Of a DNA stretch of 41,407 nucleotides, positions 40,024-41,407 are shown piece by piece. The DNA comes from Streptomyces sp. PR69 (GTDB taxonomy: Bacteria > Actinomycetota > Actinomycetes > Streptomycetales > Streptomycetaceae). The position numbers were made by a program, and so were the translations under genes. The notes beneath the pieces are model-generated. The model was not told the origin of the DNA. It did no database searches and saw nothing but the letters and a program-made list of their open reading frames with translations. Location of the stretch: NCBI RefSeq assembly GCF_026420845.1, contig NZ_JAOWCB010000042.1, positions 1 through 41,407 of the forward strand, given 5' to 3'. How positions within the stretch are numbered: position 1 is the stretch's first letter; each line of letters begins with the position of its first letter.

Positions 40024-40986
40024 ATGAGCGCGTCAGGCGGAACCAAGGCGATCGTGGCGGCACTCACCGCCAACCTCGCGATCGCGGTAGCGAAGTTCGT
40101 TGCGTTCCTCTTCAGCGGCTCTTCGTCGATGCTGGCTGAGAGCGTCCACTCGGTCGCCGACTCCGGCAACCAGGGGCTGCTGCTCCTCGGCGGCAAGAAG
40201 GCCAAGCGCGAGGCGACCCCGCAGCACCCCTTCGGGTACGGCCGGGAGCGCTATATCTACGCCTTCCTGGTCTCCATCGTCCTGTTCTCGGTCGGCGGCA
40301 TGTTCGCCATCTACGAGGGCTACGAGAAGATCAGGCACCCGCACGAGATCGAACACTGGTACTGGCCGGTCGGCGTCCTCATCTTCGCGATCATCGCGGA
40401 GACGTTCTCCTTCCGCACGGCCATCAAGGAGTCCAACGAAGTCCGGGGCAAGCTCTCCTGGAAGGAGTTCGTCCGCCGGGCGAAGGCTCCCGAACTGCCC
40501 GTCGTCCTGCTGGAGGACCTCGGCGCGCTGGTCGGCCTGGTCCTGGCGCTCGGCGGCGTCGGCCTCGCCCTGGCGACCGGCAATGGCGTCTGGGACGGCA
40601 TCGGAACCCTGTGCATCGGCGTCCTGCTCATCCTCATCGCCCTCGTCCTCGCAGCTGAGACCAAGTCCCTGCTGCTGGGCGAGGCGGCCGGGGCGGAGGA
40701 CGTCGAGAAGATCAAGACGGCCCTGGTGGACGGCGACAGCGTCACCCGCATCATCCACATGCGCACACTGCACCTCGGCCCGGAGGAGCTGCTGGTCGCC
40801 GCGAAGATCGCGGTGCAGCACGACGACACGGCGGCCGAGGTCGCCGCCGCGATCAACGCGGCCGAGGACCGCATCCGCGCCGCCGTCCCGATCGCCCGCG
40901 TGATCTACCTGGAGCCGGACGTCTACGACGAGACCATCGCGGCGGGCGGCGCCCCGGCCCAGGCCCCCGGCGGCGCAGGCCGCTGA
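40024..40986 (+). CDS. Cation diffusion facilitator family transporter
   Basis: 320 residues from ATG 40024. Six membrane helices fit about 10-30, 33-55, 78-98, 113-132, 160-183 and 190-210. The metal site has SVHSVADSGNQ (His42, Asp46) in helix 2 and LLEDLGALVG (Asp165) in helix 5, in place of the usual HxxxD there. The cytoplasmic domain (about 215-305) has the ferredoxin-like fold typical of the family. Such proteins export Zn2+, Fe2+ or Mn2+ in exchange for protons; the specificity cannot be read. The helix 5 motif with Glu/Asp instead of His is characteristic of the branch often annotated as Fe/Mn-type exporters. Confidence 0.9.
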   Translation: MSASGGTKAIVAALTANLAIAVAKFVAFLFSGSSSMLAESVHSVADSGNQGLLLLGGKKAKREATPQHPFGYGRERYIYAFLVSIVLFSVGGMFAIYEGYEKIRHPHEIEHWYWPVGVLIFAIIAETFSFRTAIKESNEVRGKLSWKEFVRRAKAPELPVVLLEDLGALVGLVLALGGVGLALATGNGVWDGIGTLCIGVLLILIALVLAAETKSLLLGEAAGAEDVEKIKTALVDGDSVTRIIHMRTLHLGPEELLVAAKIAVQHDDTAAEVAAAINAAEDRIRAAVPIARVIYLEPDVYDETIAAGGAPAQAPGGAGR

Positions 40987-41015
40987 CACGCGCGGAGCGC
41001 GCCGCACCCGGGCAA

Positions 41016-41047
41016 CCGGTCGGCCGTCCGGCGGGACGGCCGACCGG
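41016..41047 (+). terminator. Strong terminator after the cation transporter
   Basis: CCGGTCGGCCGTCC (41016-41029) pairs perfectly with GGACGGCCGACCGG (41034-41047) around GGCG. It is 30 bases past the stop. No U tract. Confidence 0.85.
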
Positions 41048-41067
41048 AACCGCTGTCGGACATCCCA

Positions 41068-41123
41068 GACGGTCTGATGTCTCGCGGACGGTCTGAATCT
41101 CGCAGGCTGGCTGGATCTCGCAG
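41068..41123 (+). repeat. 19-bp degenerate direct repeat
   Basis: GACGGTCTGATGTCTCGCG, GACGGTCTGAATCTCGCAG and GCTGGCTGGATCTCGCAG follow head to tail, with a weaker ACCGGCCGGATCCAGG copy after them. Between the terminator and the ahcY promoter. Confidence 0.65.
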
Positions 41124-41174
41124 ACCGGCCGGATCCAGGCCCGGGCGGGCTGGGGCGGGCCCGGCCGGTCGGTG

Positions 41175-41180
41175 TAGATT
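41175..41180 (+). promoter_or_regulatory. Candidate -10 box of ahcY
   Basis: TAGATT (TAnnnT) with a GC-rich, weak -35 region; it implies a 5' leader of roughly 170 bases. Confidence 0.45.
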
Positions 41181-41210
41181 CGTGGCGGAGTCAGACGTCG
41201 CTGCTGATGG

Positions 41211-41240
41211 CGGTCGGGCGGTCCCGGAGCGGGCCGACCG
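41211..41240 (+). ncRNA. Hairpin in the ahcY leader, possible cis-regulatory element
   Basis: CGGTCGG (41211-41217) pairs with CCGACCG (41234-41240), and inside it CCCG-GAG-CGGG (41223-41233) forms a second helix directly stacked on the right side, with GCGGT bulged on the left. It lies in the ahcY 5' leader. I could not match it to the SAH, SAM-II or SAM-IV riboswitch consensus, so its class is open. Confidence 0.4.
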
Positions 41241-41356
41241 AGGGAGAGAGGGCCTCCGACGGACTGAGCTGCGGTCGATGCCCGGGCATTCGTATGCTCG
41301 TCTCGCCGCATAGCCAGCCGTACCCACCTCGACCCCAATGACGAGGAGCAGTTCGC

Positions 41357-41407
41357 ATGTCGACTGTCGCCAATGGCAAGGACTTCAAGGTCGCCGACCT
41401 TTCCCTC
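41357..41407 (+). CDS. ahcY: Adenosylhomocysteinase, first 17 residues (cut by window end)
   Basis: ATG 41357 with GAGGAG eight bases upstream. The visible residues (STVANGKDFKVADLSL) match the highly conserved start of actinobacterial S-adenosylhomocysteine hydrolase, and the gene has this position near manA in M. tuberculosis (sahH) too. The enzyme splits SAH into adenosine and homocysteine, which keeps SAM-dependent methylation going. Only the N-terminus is seen. Confidence 0.85.
   Translation, partial: MSTVANGKDFKVADLSL

Larger units (their letters stand above)
40987..41356 (+). other. 370-bp region between cation transporter and ahcY
   Basis: No gene seen. Left to right: a perfect 14-base-stem terminator, a 19-base degenerate direct repeat (41068-41123), a -10-like TAGATT (41175-41180) and a long, structured 5' leader of about 165-180 bases with a strong hairpin (41211-41240). 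GAGGAG before ATG 41357 is the ribosome site. Confidence 0.75.

Noticed and set aside
41160..41356. SAH or SAM-type riboswitch before ahcY
   Set aside because: I could not find the conserved core of SAH, SAM-II or SAM-IV riboswitches in the leader; kept only as an unclassified hairpin.

Overview
The window looks like Streptomyces chromosome. GC is very high outside the first kilobase, GTG starts are common, genes begin and end in ATGA/GTGA overlaps, and the product at 27896 is recognisably WhiB, the streptomycete sporulation regulator. From about 4.9 kb rightwards the gene content (LCP proteins, ManC, FbiA/FbiB, WhiB, DUF3499, ManB, TobH-like SIS protein, ManA, AhcY) is core. It parallels the Mycobacterium tuberculosis segment from sahH to the LCP gene Rv3267, so I read it as ancestral actinobacterial chromosome.

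Left end, 1-4.7 kb, is accessory. It holds the 3' part of a large protein with a low-GC, glycine-rich C-terminus and a small membrane protein translationally coupled to it (effector/immunity-like). Next come two hypothetical proteins, a divergent GntR/UTRA regulator, and a tightly overlapping cassette of a small Cys-containing protein, a DUF7848-like protein and a SAM methyltransferase.

Cell-envelope island, 4.9-18.6 kb. Five LCP (LytR-CpsA-Psr) paralogues, all on the minus strand, surround a hotdog thioesterase and an ExoA-like membrane glycosyltransferase. They are followed by a TIGR03089 AMP-binding-like protein, a secreted PGRP-type amidase and a mannose-1-phosphate guanylyltransferase (ManC). 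LCP proteins attach glycopolymers to peptidoglycan, the amidase probably cuts peptidoglycan, and ManC makes GDP-mannose.

Middle, 18.6-28.2 kb. Two tandem membrane Ser/Thr kinases with extracellular WD40 propellers, a DNA-3-methyladenine glycosylase-like protein, and a minus-strand operon of cysteine dioxygenase, fbiA/cofD and fbiB/cofE (coenzyme F420 biosynthesis). The divergent whiB has a long upstream regulatory region.

Right part, 28.5-41.4 kb. A 1314-residue family 2 glycosyltransferase with a Gln/Tyr-rich repeat tail overlaps a secreted DUF5719 protein. These are followed by a zincin-like protein lacking the second His of HExxH, a DUF3499 protein, ManB, a Trm112-like protein, the SIS protein, ManA, a cation diffusion facilitator and the first 17 codons of ahcY. 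ManA, ManB and ManC together form the route from fructose-6-phosphate to GDP-mannose, which feeds protein O-mannosylation and mannolipids.

The most unusual signal cuts across genes. There are at least a dozen short direct tandem repeats (10-27 bp units, 2-4 copies). Several include or abut the stop codon of a gene, mostly at convergent gene junctions, and one appears to have changed the C-terminus of a glycosyltransferase. No tRNA, rRNA, CRISPR array or insertion sequence was seen.
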